Source of the DNA: Spirochaetaceae bacterium
Lineage (GTDB): Bacteria; Spirochaetota; Spirochaetia; Treponematales; Rectinemataceae
DNA length: 13,892 bases
Assembly (NCBI GenBank): GCA_016794765.1
Contig: JAEUJG010000370.1
Span: 1 to 13,892, forward strand
Direction of reading: 5' to 3'
Position numbers and translations under genes: made by a program. Below are positions 1-5,790 of this stretch, one piece after another. The notes below the pieces were generated by a model, which worked only from the letters and a program-made list of their open reading frames with translations, was not told the origin of the DNA and ran no database searches. Positions within the stretch are counted from its first letter, which is position 1; each line of letters begins with the position of its first letter.

Positions 1-958
1 CCCGGTCCAGGGCCGGCGCGGCCCCGGCCGCGGCGCGCGCCCGCGCTATCGTCCCGCGCCGCGCCGCCGCCGCGTCGAGTCCCGCCTCGAGCGCCGCGAG
101 CCTCGCCGCCGCGCGCGCGGCGTTGGCCGAACGCTCGGCCGCCTCCTTCGCGACGCGAAACGCCGCCTCGGCCTTGAGGAGCGCGTCGAGGGCCGCGGAC
201 CGTTCCGCCTCGGCCGCGGCTTCCGCGGAAACGAGGCGGGCCAGGGCCTCTTCGGGGCTCTCGGCCGCCGCGGCCGGTCCGCCCACCGCGCCGCCGTCGG
301 CCGGCGCGCCCTCGAGCTCGGCGCGGAGCCGGAGGATTTCCTGGCCGATCCGGCGCTGTTCCTCGGCCGCGGCCTTGGCCCGCTGCCGCGCGAGTTCGGC
401 CACCGCGTCGTGAAGGTCGACCGGGAAAAGCTTTTCGAGGATCCCGACGCGCTCGCCCGAGTCCATCTCCAGGAAGCGCTGGAACTCGCCCTGGGGGAGG
501 AGGATGATCTTGGAGAACTCGTCGGCGGAAAGCCCGAGCCGGGCGCGGACCGCCTCGTCCACCTCCGTGATCTTGTCGGCGACGATGACCCACTCGCGGC
601 CCTCCCGGCGGTAGAGGGCGGCCTCCGCCGGCGCCTCCGCGGTGACGCCCTTGCGGTTGACGCGCTGGTGGGGCGGCGAGCGCACGGCCTTGAACGACTC
701 GGCGCCGAGGGAAAACTCGAACTCGACGATGGGCCGCTCTCCGGGTTTCGCATAATGCGAGCAGAGCTGGCGCTCGAGCCCGTCCCTGGCGCCTGCGGCC
801 TTGCCGTAGAGCGCGTAGGTCATCGCGTCGAAGAGGCTCGTCTTGCCGGAACCGGTCTTGCCCCAGACGAGAAAGATCGGCCCGAGGCGGGAAAAGTCCA
901 CCTCGGCCCGCGCGCGGTAGGGACCGAAGTTCTCGAGGACGAGCCTAGAGGGCCGCAC
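1..958 (-). CDS. sbcC: Nuclease SbcCD subunit C, N-terminal part (partial)
   Basis: This is the ATPase subunit of the SbcCD (Mre11-Rad50-like) complex, which opens DNA hairpins and trims DNA ends in the cytoplasm. About 319 codons are present and the C-terminal half lies beyond the left edge. The frame reads RLVLENFGPYRA near the start, then the Walker A motif GKTGSGKTS at residues 33-41 and the Q-loop segment LLPQGEFQRFLEMD around Gln156. An Ala/Glu/Arg-rich coiled-coil arm begins near residue 175. I chose the GTG at 958-956 because it gives MRPSRLVLENFGPY, which matches the usual SbcC start, and overlaps the end of sbcD by 14 bases, as expected for a coupled pair. The Walker B and signature motifs are not in the window. 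The family assignment is firm; the exact start is an inference. Confidence 0.93.
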   Translation of the reverse strand, partial: MRPSRLVLENFGPYRARAEVDFSRLGPIFLVWGKTGSGKTSLFDAMTYALYGKAAGARDGLERQLCSHYAKPGERPIVEFEFSLGAESFKAVRSPPHQRVNRKGVTAEAPAEAALYRREGREWVIVADKITEVDEAVRARLGLSADEFSKIILLPQGEFQRFLEMDSGERVGILEKLFPVDLHDAVAELARQRAKAAAEEQRRIGQEILRLRAELEGAPADGGAVGGPAAAAESPEEALARLVSAEAAAEAERSAALDALLKAEAAFRVAKEAAERSANAARAAARLAALEAGLDAAAARRGTIARARAAAGAAPALDR

Positions 959-2180
959 GCTCGGCCTCCGCGAGGAGCTCGGTGAAGAGGGCGCGGGTCT
1001 CCGGATCCGGAGGCTCGCCGCGAAGCTCGAGGTGGAAGGCCTCGAAATCCGCCGCGGCCGCCGCGGCGCCGGTCTCGGCGGAACGCGGGCCGGCCTCCGC
1101 CCCCGCCCCGCCCGTGCCGGCCGCCTTGATCTCGAAGGCCGCCTGGCGCACGGAGAGAAGATGGGGGAAGTTCGCCCGAAGCGCGTCGGCCGGGTCGAGG
1201 ACGGGCAGTTCGTCCGTGAGGCGCGCCTCCACGTAGTCGCCGCGCGCCTCGGGGAGGGCCCCGGGAGCCGAAAGCTCGGCGAAGGATCCCGTCACTCGGC
1301 GGAGCCGGCGCAGGGGCTTCGCGGGGAGGAGCCGGGCCTCGAAGCCGCCGGAGGCCAGGTCGACGAGGAGAAAACCGCGATCGCCCGCCTCGCCCTCGGA
1401 AAAGGCGTAGGCCAGGGGCGATCCGGGATAGCGCCCCTTCCGGCCCGCGGCCTGTGGGCGGTGGAGGTGGCCGAGGGCGGCGTAGTCGAAGGGATCGAAG
1501 GCCGCCGCGTCCACGAGCTCGGCGGCGCCCACGAAGGCGCGCTCGGACTCGCTGGAGGAGCAGCCGGCCGCGAAGCAATGGGCCAGGAGCACGTTGTGCG
1601 CTCCCCGGACGAGGCGCGGCGTCACGCGGCGCAGCGCCTCCTCGAAGAGTTCGGCCTGCGAACGCAGGGGCGCGGCTTCCTCCGCGGTCCCGAAGTCGAA
1701 CTCCGGCTCCGGCGCCGCGGCGGCCGACCCCGTGGCCGCCGGGGGACGCGGGGCGGAGCGCCGCAGCGAACCGGGGTTCAGGTAGGGCAGGGCGAAGACG
1801 GCCAGGGCCTCCCCTTCCCGCTCGACCATCACCGGCTCGGCCGCCTCCTCGGCCCGCGTGCGGAAGTGGACGCCGGCGCGGCGGAGGAGGCCCGCGCCGA
1901 AGGAAAGGCGCGAGGCCGAGTCGTGGTTGCCCGGCACGACGACGATGGCCAGCTCCGGATCGAGGGAGGCGGCGCGGTTCAGGAAGGAGTCGAAGAGGCC
2001 GATGGCCTCCGGCGGGGGCACGCCGCGGTCGTAGATGTCGCCCGCCAGGAGGAGGGCCGCCGGCCGTTCCGTGGCGATGGCCTCGAGGAGGCATTCGAGC
2101 ATGCGCGCCTGGTCTTCGAGGAGGCCGCGTTCGTGGAGGGTCTTGCCGAGATGGAGGTCGGAGGCGTGGAGTATGCGCAT
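945..2180 (-). CDS. sbcD: Nuclease SbcCD subunit D (exonuclease)
   Basis: This 411-residue protein is the calcineurin-like Mn-dependent phosphoesterase that supplies the nuclease activity of SbcCD. The metal-binding motifs appear in order: SDLHLGK (Asp8, His10), GDIYDRGVPP (Asp48), GNHD (residues 84-87), a His in LLAHCFAAG (His201) and GHLHRPQ (residues 237-240). Length is normal for the family. Two Ala/Pro/Glu-rich stretches, near residues 143-170 and again close to the C-terminus, look like lineage-specific loops. The ATG at 2180 opens with MRILHASDLHLGKT, the canonical beginning. There is no Shine-Dalgarno sequence, but a TACCTT element lies 12 bases upstream. The gene is followed by sbcC with a 14-base overlap, so the two are surely co-translated. 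The stop is TAG at 947-945. Confidence 0.97.
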   Translation of the reverse strand: MRILHASDLHLGKTLHERGLLEDQARMLECLLEAIATERPAALLLAGDIYDRGVPPPEAIGLFDSFLNRAASLDPELAIVVVPGNHDSASRLSFGAGLLRRAGVHFRTRAEEAAEPVMVEREGEALAVFALPYLNPGSLRRSAPRPPAATGSAAAAPEPEFDFGTAEEAAPLRSQAELFEEALRRVTPRLVRGAHNVLLAHCFAAGCSSSESERAFVGAAELVDAAAFDPFDYAALGHLHRPQAAGRKGRYPGSPLAYAFSEGEAGDRGFLLVDLASGGFEARLLPAKPLRRLRRVTGSFAELSAPGALPEARGDYVEARLTDELPVLDPADALRANFPHLLSVRQAAFEIKAAGTGGAGAEAGPRSAETGAAAAAADFEAFHLELRGEPPDPETRALFTELLAEAERAAL

Positions 2181-2192
2181 GGCTTGTGTGCC

Positions 2193-2198
2193 AAGGTA
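2193..2198 (-). promoter_or_regulatory. Possible -10 element of sbcD (TACCTT)
   Basis: TACCTT on the minus strand ends 12 bases before the sbcD ATG. It keeps the T-A-n-n-n-T pattern of a sigma-70 -10 box in a GC-rich gap, and no Shine-Dalgarno sequence lies between it and the start. I see no convincing -35. It is weaker than the TATA(C/T)T boxes upstream of other genes in this window. Confidence 0.3.
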
Positions 2199-2261
2199 GC
2201 CGCGAGGGGCCCCGGCGTCAAGGCGCGCCGGCCGGGTCGGCGGGGTCGGCGGGCGCCGGCG

Positions 2262-3509
2262 CTAGCGCTTGGCGCCGAGGTAAGTCTCGAGCTCGGCCTT
2301 GGCCCTTTCGAGGAGGGCGATGTTCTCCTCGATCTCGAGGCGGTTGTCCGCCTCGGGCGCGAGGGCCAGATAGCCGCGGAGCGCCGTCGCGGCCTCGGCG
2401 ACGAGGCCGAGCTGCTCGGCCGGCTCGGCGGCGCCCTGAGCCAGGAAGGCGGAGGCGACGCCGAGGGCGTAGCGGCACTCGGCGTGGCGTTCGTCCGCCG
2501 CGGCCGCGCGCAGGTACTGTTCGCGCGCCGCGCGCAGGTCCGAGCCCTCGCCGAAGCGCGCCCCGTCGCGGCCGAACTCCTTCGCGAGGCCCAGGTGGTA
2601 GCCGAGGTCGGCGTCGAAGCCCCGCTCGGCGACGAGCTTCTCGAGGAGCCTCGTCGCGCCGGAAAGGTCATAGGCGTCGAGCTTGAGGAGGGCCAGGTTG
2701 TAGGCGGCGCGGGCGTCCGCGGGATCCGCGGCCAGGAGGCGCTCGTAGGCGCCCATCGCCGCGACCGGATCGCCCGCCGCCTCGTAGAGGTCGGCGAGGA
2801 GGGACAGGGCCTGGACGAAGGCCGGATCCCGGGCCAGGGCCCGTTCGAGCAGGGCGATGCGCCCCTTGGGATCGCCCGAGGCCAGGCAGGAATTGTAGAG
2901 CGCGTAGGCGTCGGCGTCGTCGGTCGGCTTGCGCGTCATGCGACGCATCTCGAGGTCGGACAGCTTGAGCTCCAGGGCGCGGGCGACCGCCAGGGCCGCC
3001 TTGTCCTGGAGCTGGAAGAGTTCGCCGGGATACTCGCCTGCGAATTCCTGGGCCAAGACCGCCTTTCCCGTGTTGACGTGGACCAGCCGAACCTCGCAGC
3101 GAAGGCGCTTGCCGGCCAGGGTCGCGGAGCCGAGGATGGCGTAGTCGACGGAGACCACCTTGCCGGAGCGGCTCGTCGTGGCCGCGTCGAAGAAGGCGGC
3201 CGCGTCCTTCTCCAGGCTGAGCTCCCCCGTGACCTTGGAGAACTGGCTGCGTTCGTAGACCTTGATCCCGCGGAGGCCCACGAGCTTGGTCGTGAGCGCC
3301 TCGGAAAAGGACTCGCCCAGGAAGGCGTAGGCGGGTTCGGCCGCGGTGCGGAAGGGGAAAACCGTCAGGACGGCGGCCTCGTCGGCGGCGCGCGCGGCCG
3401 CGGGGGCGGACGCCGCCTGGGCCGACGCGGGTCCGGAAGCGGCAGCCCAAAGGAGGGTCAGGGCAAGCGCCGCGGCGGCGCGGGCCGCCCGAACGGGAGA
3501 GGGGCTCAT
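2262..3509 (-). CDS. Exported CsgG/TolB-like protein with TPR repeats
   Basis: This 415-residue protein starts with a signal peptide (MSPSPVRAARAAAALALTLL, probable cut after AQA near residue 31), so it is exported. Residues about 42-185 resemble the CsgG/FlgO/TolB-N-type domain: VLTVFPF, then a segment with SEALTTKLVGL and VYERSQF, then DYAILGSATLAG and CEVRLVHVNTGKAV. The rest is helical with TPR-like pairs (for example LLADLYEAAGDPVAAMGAYE and AAYNLALLKLDAYDLSGA), which usually bind protein partners. The start ATG at 3509 overlaps the TGA of the upstream lipoprotein gene as ATGA, so translation is coupled. A longer in-frame extension upstream of 3509 would run through the lipoprotein gene and hide the signal peptide, so I rejected it. 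The precise role is unknown; an envelope assembly or scaffold function is an inference. Confidence 0.85.
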   Translation of the reverse strand: MSPSPVRAARAAAALALTLLWAAASGPASAQAASAPAAARAADEAAVLTVFPFRTAAEPAYAFLGESFSEALTTKLVGLRGIKVYERSQFSKVTGELSLEKDAAAFFDAATTSRSGKVVSVDYAILGSATLAGKRLRCEVRLVHVNTGKAVLAQEFAGEYPGELFQLQDKAALAVARALELKLSDLEMRRMTRKPTDDADAYALYNSCLASGDPKGRIALLERALARDPAFVQALSLLADLYEAAGDPVAAMGAYERLLAADPADARAAYNLALLKLDAYDLSGATRLLEKLVAERGFDADLGYHLGLAKEFGRDGARFGEGSDLRAAREQYLRAAAADERHAECRYALGVASAFLAQGAAEPAEQLGLVAEAATALRGYLALAPEADNRLEIEENIALLERAKAELETYLGAKR

Positions 3510-4060
3510 TTCGAGAACTCGTCCTCGACCGTGCCGGCCAGATCGTCCGCGAGCTCGAAGACGTCCTTCGCCTCGCCGACGACGCTTTCCGCGAAGACGA
3601 TCTCGGCGGTCTCGACATCGATGAGGCGGCAAGAAAGGCGGGCCTGGTCGCCCAGGATGGACAGGGAGCCGAGGAGGGCGTAGCGCGCGCCGGAAAGCCG
3701 TCCGACTCGGGCGGCCGTGGCGTCGTCCACGAGGCCGGATAGCGCCAGTTCCTGCTCGGCGAGGGCTTTTTCGAGCTGGCTCCGCTCCACGGGCTTGAGG
3801 ACGCCGCCCTTGACCAGGGCCTCGGCGATGGCCAGCGCGGCCTCCGACTTGAGCCCCTCGTAGGCGGCGCCTCCGCCCTTGAGCTCGAAATCGAAGATGG
3901 CCACGACGGCGCCGGCGGCGGCGCCGGACCTTCCTCCGCGGCGGCCCGTTTCCCCGGTCGTAGCCGCCGGGCCGCCCGCGCAGGAGGCCAACGCCGCGGT
4001 CGCGGCCAGGGCCAGGGCGACGAGGGCTCCGAAGGCGAAAGCCTTGCTGTTCCTGTTCAT
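3506..4060 (-). CDS. CsgG/LpoB-like lipoprotein
   Basis: This 184-residue protein begins MNRNSKAFAFGALVALALAA and has a lipobox LASC with the lipidated Cys at position 27, so it should be anchored in a membrane on the outer side. Residues about 47-184 look like the CsgG/LpoB fold: VVAIFDFE, ALAIAEALVKGGVLKPVERS, a middle helix, then ARYALLGSLSILGDQARLSC and LIDVETAEIVFAES. Proteins of this fold form secretion pores (CsgG), activate penicillin-binding proteins (LpoB) or attach to flagella (FlgO); which applies here cannot be told. The ATG at 4060 has AGGTGG upstream with good spacing. An in-frame ATG at 4075 is also possible and sits 7 bases after a TATACT box. The stop overlaps the start of the next gene (ATGA), so the two proteins are probably made in fixed ratio and act together. 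Confidence 0.85.
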   Translation of the reverse strand: MNRNSKAFAFGALVALALAATAALASCAGGPAATTGETGRRGGRSGAAAGAVVAIFDFELKGGGAAYEGLKSEAALAIAEALVKGGVLKPVERSQLEKALAEQELALSGLVDDATAARVGRLSGARYALLGSLSILGDQARLSCRLIDVETAEIVFAESVVGEAKDVFELADDLAGTVEDEFSK

Positions 4061-4082
4061 CGATCCACCTCGCATGGAGCGG

Positions 4083-4088
4083 AGTATA
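4083..4088 (-). promoter_or_regulatory. -10 element TATACT for the lipoprotein operon
   Basis: A perfect sigma-70-like TATACT on the minus strand, rare in such GC-rich DNA, lies 7 bases before an ATG at 4075 and 22 bases before the preferred ATG at 4060. Transcription would start at about the upstream ATG. The region 17 bases further upstream is GC-rich and shows no TTGACA-like -35. Confidence 0.55.
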
Positions 4089-4131
4089 GCGCCGCCGTCC
4101 GCGGCGCGGAAGGGGAGACCCCGGCCCGGAC

Positions 4132-4665
4132 TCACCTCGGGACGCCGCGCGGCAGCAGCGCTCCGATCTCGGCGGTCTCGTCCCGGGTGGAGGAATCCTT
4201 CCCCATCACCCGGACCTGGAAGCCGATCTCGCACACGCCCCCCGGAAGCAAGGACTCGTACAACGCTATCGGATAACGCGCCTCAATGAAGCCCTCGCCG
4301 AATCCGACCGCCGGGGCCTTGTCGTCGTAGAGGAGGGAACGGGAATTAGCCGCGTCGACGATCTCCCTGACCGAAAGACGGCCGTAGTTTCCGGCGGCCA
4401 GGGAATCGGCGGAGAACAGGACCTGGAAGCTGGCGTTGCGGGTGCCCTTCGCGCTCCACTCGCCGTTCCGGACCTCGATCGAGTAGAGCCGGTCGGCGGC
4501 GGCGGGCTTCGGGGCGCCGTCCGCGAAGTCGGCGCGCCAATACAGGTAGCGGTCGTCCGCGCAGAGGTAAACCGCCGTGACGTCGGTGCCGGCGACGGCC
4601 GGCAGGCGGTCGTTGTCCGGAGGGAGCTTCGCTTTATTGTCATCATGGCTCCAAAAGAGGGGGGG
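4132..4665 (-). pseudogene. Start-less frame of an exported-type protein, probably 5'-truncated
   Basis: On the minus strand, 177 codons run from just after the TGA of the NfeD-like gene to TGA at 4134-4132, in the same frame as that gene. The translation looks like real protein: DVTAVYLCADDRYLYWRADF, then YSIEVRNGEWSAKG, FQVLFSADSLAAGNYGRL and a tail ending LLPRGVPR. The opening part resembles beta-sandwich domains of secreted proteins in which an acidic segment precedes a 'vyv..Dd.yLYwr.d..dG' pattern. No ATG, GTG or TTG is found near the beginning; the first is TTG far inside. ATGATG at 4646-4641, preceded by GGAG, opens a different frame that does not look like protein. The likeliest reading is a gene that lost its signal-peptide end, leaving a remnant. 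A frameshift error, readthrough of the TGA or a rare start codon are alternatives. Function is unknown. Confidence 0.55.
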
Positions 4666-4998
4666 TCAGTGGACGAGATGCTCCTCGTCCGCGGCCTCGA
4701 CGAGGTAGCGGCCGTCGCGGTAGTCGATGATGCGCACCTTCGCGCCGACCGGAAAACTTCGCCCCGCCTCGCGGGCGCGCGCCGGCAATTCGGCGTCCGG
4801 ACCGCGCTTCCGCGCGGCCACGCAACCTTCGCCGTCTGCCGGGATCGGCCGGGTCACGAGGGCTTCCTCAAGGATGAGGTCCTCCGGACGCGTGGCGGCC
4901 CCCCTGCCCCGCCGCCTGTAACGGTCCAGAAGATAGGCCGCCGTCGCGACGAGGGCGGAGACGGCGAGCGCGATCAGGATGGAGCCGAAGGTTTCCAT
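4666..4998 (-). CDS. Small NfeD-like membrane protein
   Basis: This 110-residue protein has one membrane segment at about residues 5-25 (FGSILIALAVSALVATAAYL), a basic RYRRRGR stretch that should stay in the cytoplasm, and a C-terminal domain that looks like the OB fold of NfeD proteins (ALVTRPIPADGEGCVAARKR, then FPVGAKVRIIDYRDGRYLVE). Full NfeD proteins have several membrane helices and often pair with a membrane protease or stomatin; this is a short single-span version and no partner gene lies beside it. The ATG at 4998 gives a clean membrane start. It has no good Shine-Dalgarno sequence, but TATACT ends 11 bases upstream. The TGA stop lies inside a sequence that may be a rearrangement junction, so the last few residues (EEHLVH) may not be ancestral. 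The domain call is moderately sure. Confidence 0.72.
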   Translation of the reverse strand: METFGSILIALAVSALVATAAYLLDRYRRRGRGAATRPEDLILEEALVTRPIPADGEGCVAARKRGPDAELPARAREAGRSFPVGAKVRIIDYRDGRYLVEAADEEHLVH

Positions 4999-5009
4999 GG
5001 TTGGCTTTC

Positions 5010-5015
5010 AGTATA
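5010..5015 (-). promoter_or_regulatory. -10 element TATACT for the NfeD-like gene
   Basis: TATACT on the minus strand ends 11 bases before the ATG at 4998. No Shine-Dalgarno sequence fits between the expected transcription start and the ATG, so the mRNA would be nearly leaderless. No clear -35 is visible. Confidence 0.5.
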
Positions 5016-5071
5016 GTCCTTCGCCCCGGCCCGCGCCAGTTCGGAGGCCCTCAGCCGGGGACCGCCGCCGT

Positions 5072-5548
5072 CTATCGGAGGGCGGCCAGGACCGCCGCGA
5101 CCGCCTTGGCGTCGGAGGGGCCGCGGACCTGGGCCAGGACGGCGCCCTTGGCGCCGACGACGATCGCCGCGGGGCCGCCCTTGGCGACGCCGAGCCGGGT
5201 GGCGGCCTCGCCCTTCCAGTCCAGGAGCACCGGCCGCTTCGGGGAATCGGCCTGGAGCTGCTTCACGATGCCCCCCTTCGGGACGAAAAAGGGAAGGCCC
5301 CTGAAATCGGCGACGGCGACGAGGCGCCAGGGGGCGGGCAAGGCCGGAGCCAGCGCCGCGGCCCAGGCCGAGAGGTCTTCCCCGGCCGACCTGCGGTCGC
5401 TCCACACCATGACGAAACCGCCGCCCGCGGCGGCCGCGCCGAAGTCGGTCCCGACGCCGAACTGGTCCTCGAGGCTCTGGGCGGCGAGGGGCGGGGCGGA
5501 GGCAAGGACGAGAAAACAAAGGACCGCGAGGGTCGATTTCTTCCACAC
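5072..5548 (-). CDS. Exported thioredoxin-fold-like protein lacking cysteines
   Basis: This 158-residue protein begins at GTG (5548) with a signal peptide, WKKSTLAVLCFLVLASAPPL, probably cut after AAQ near residue 24. The mature part looks like a redoxin or YtfJ-type domain: GGFVMVWSDRRSAGEDLSAW where thioredoxins carry WCxxC, then RLVAVADFRGLPFF, RPVLLDWKGEAATRLGV, and GGPAAIVVGAKGAVLAQVRG, which matches the cis-Pro strand and following hairpin. No cysteine remains in the mature part, so thiol redox chemistry is excluded; a binding or structural role is more likely. AAGGAG lies 8 bases before the GTG, a good ribosome binding site. The 53-base leader contains a hairpin. The fold call is from pattern only. 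Confidence 0.75.
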   Translation of the reverse strand: MWKKSTLAVLCFLVLASAPPLAAQSLEDQFGVGTDFGAAAAGGGFVMVWSDRRSAGEDLSAWAAALAPALPAPWRLVAVADFRGLPFFVPKGGIVKQLQADSPKRPVLLDWKGEAATRLGVAKGGPAAIVVGAKGAVLAQVRGPSDAKAVAAVLAALR

Positions 5549-5577
5549 GGCTGGTCTCCTTAAGGGGGCTCGATCAG

Positions 5578-5594
5578 GACGCCCGAAGGGCGCC
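5578..5594 (-). other. Hairpin in the leader of the thioredoxin-like gene
   Basis: On the minus strand GGCGCCC, loop TTC, GGGCGTC form a 7-pair stem including one G-U pair. It lies between a TATATT -10 box and the AAGGAG ribosome binding site, so it would be near the 5' end of the mRNA, where it could protect the transcript or affect initiation. No T-run follows, so it is not a typical terminator. Confidence 0.35.
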
Positions 5595-5601
5595 TTCCTT
5601 C

Positions 5602-5607
5602 AATATA
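5602..5607 (-). promoter_or_regulatory. -10 element TATATT for the thioredoxin-like gene
   Basis: TATATT on the minus strand lies 53 bases upstream of the GTG start. Unlike the boxes near several other starts here, it leaves room for a normal leader, and a good AAGGAG ribosome binding site is present. No clear -35. Confidence 0.45.
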
Positions 5608-5684
5608 GCGCCTCGCGCCCCGGGAAGACAGCGGCATCGTTCGGGCAACGCTTCCTCGGACTCAACTAAAGCCCCGCCGCGGTC

Positions 5685-5690
5685 GATACT
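5685..5690 (+). promoter_or_regulatory. Possible -10 element GATACT for the first kinase
   Basis: GATACT differs from TATACT by one base and lies 44 bases before the leader-peptide ATG at 5735, in the divergent gap 5549-5734. The base composition here is less GC-rich. The -35 region (around 5662-5667, TCAACT) is weak. Confidence 0.3.
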
Positions 5691-5734
5691 GTATCCGGCG
5701 TCGCCCCCCCTTTCCCTTCGACGCCGGAGGCTCG

Positions 5735-5788
5735 ATGCTTTCGCCAACCCTGCCTTGCGTTCCGGCCGGCGCCGGAAAAAGGCGCTGA
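5735..5788 (+). CDS. Possible 17-residue leader peptide upstream of the kinase
   Basis: A short frame reads MLSPTLPCVPAGAGKRR and then TGA at 5786-5788. Its ATG has GGAGG at 5726-5730, ideally spaced, which is better than the ribosome binding site of any candidate kinase start. The TGA ends two bases before the kinase GTG at 5791, so ribosomes finishing here could restart on the kinase. It could also be a chance frame, with the GGAGG serving a kinase start further down. No known leader-peptide signature, such as runs of one amino acid, is seen. Confidence 0.35.
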   Translation: MLSPTLPCVPAGAGKRR

Positions 5789-5790
5789 CC

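Noticed and set aside
2236..2275. GC-rich repeats and palindromes (GTCGGCGG units, GCGCTAGCGC) at the end of the TPR gene
   Set aside because: Short, expected in this composition, and lacking a T-run; not enough for a terminator or repeat call.
3510..3632. Longer start for the TPR protein, 41 residues upstream
   Set aside because: It would run through the lipoprotein gene, produce an Arg-rich non-conserved lead, and bury the signal peptide.
1032..3683. Long plus-strand open frame of about 880 codons over sbcD and the TPR gene
   Set aside because: It is antisense to two clearly recognised genes, has no domain I can identify, and such frames are common opposite GC-rich coding sequence.
4266..4646. 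126-codon minus-strand frame beginning ATGATG with GGAG upstream
   Set aside because: The translation is Thr/Arg/Ser/Pro-rich with no protein character, whereas the neighbouring frame through the same DNA looks real. The ATGATG may still matter if a frameshift occurred.
5755..5790. TTG at 5755 as start of the first kinase
   Set aside because: It has no ribosome binding site at normal distance and adds only 12 basic residues; GTG at 5791 gives a cleaner membrane start and sits directly after the short upstream frame.
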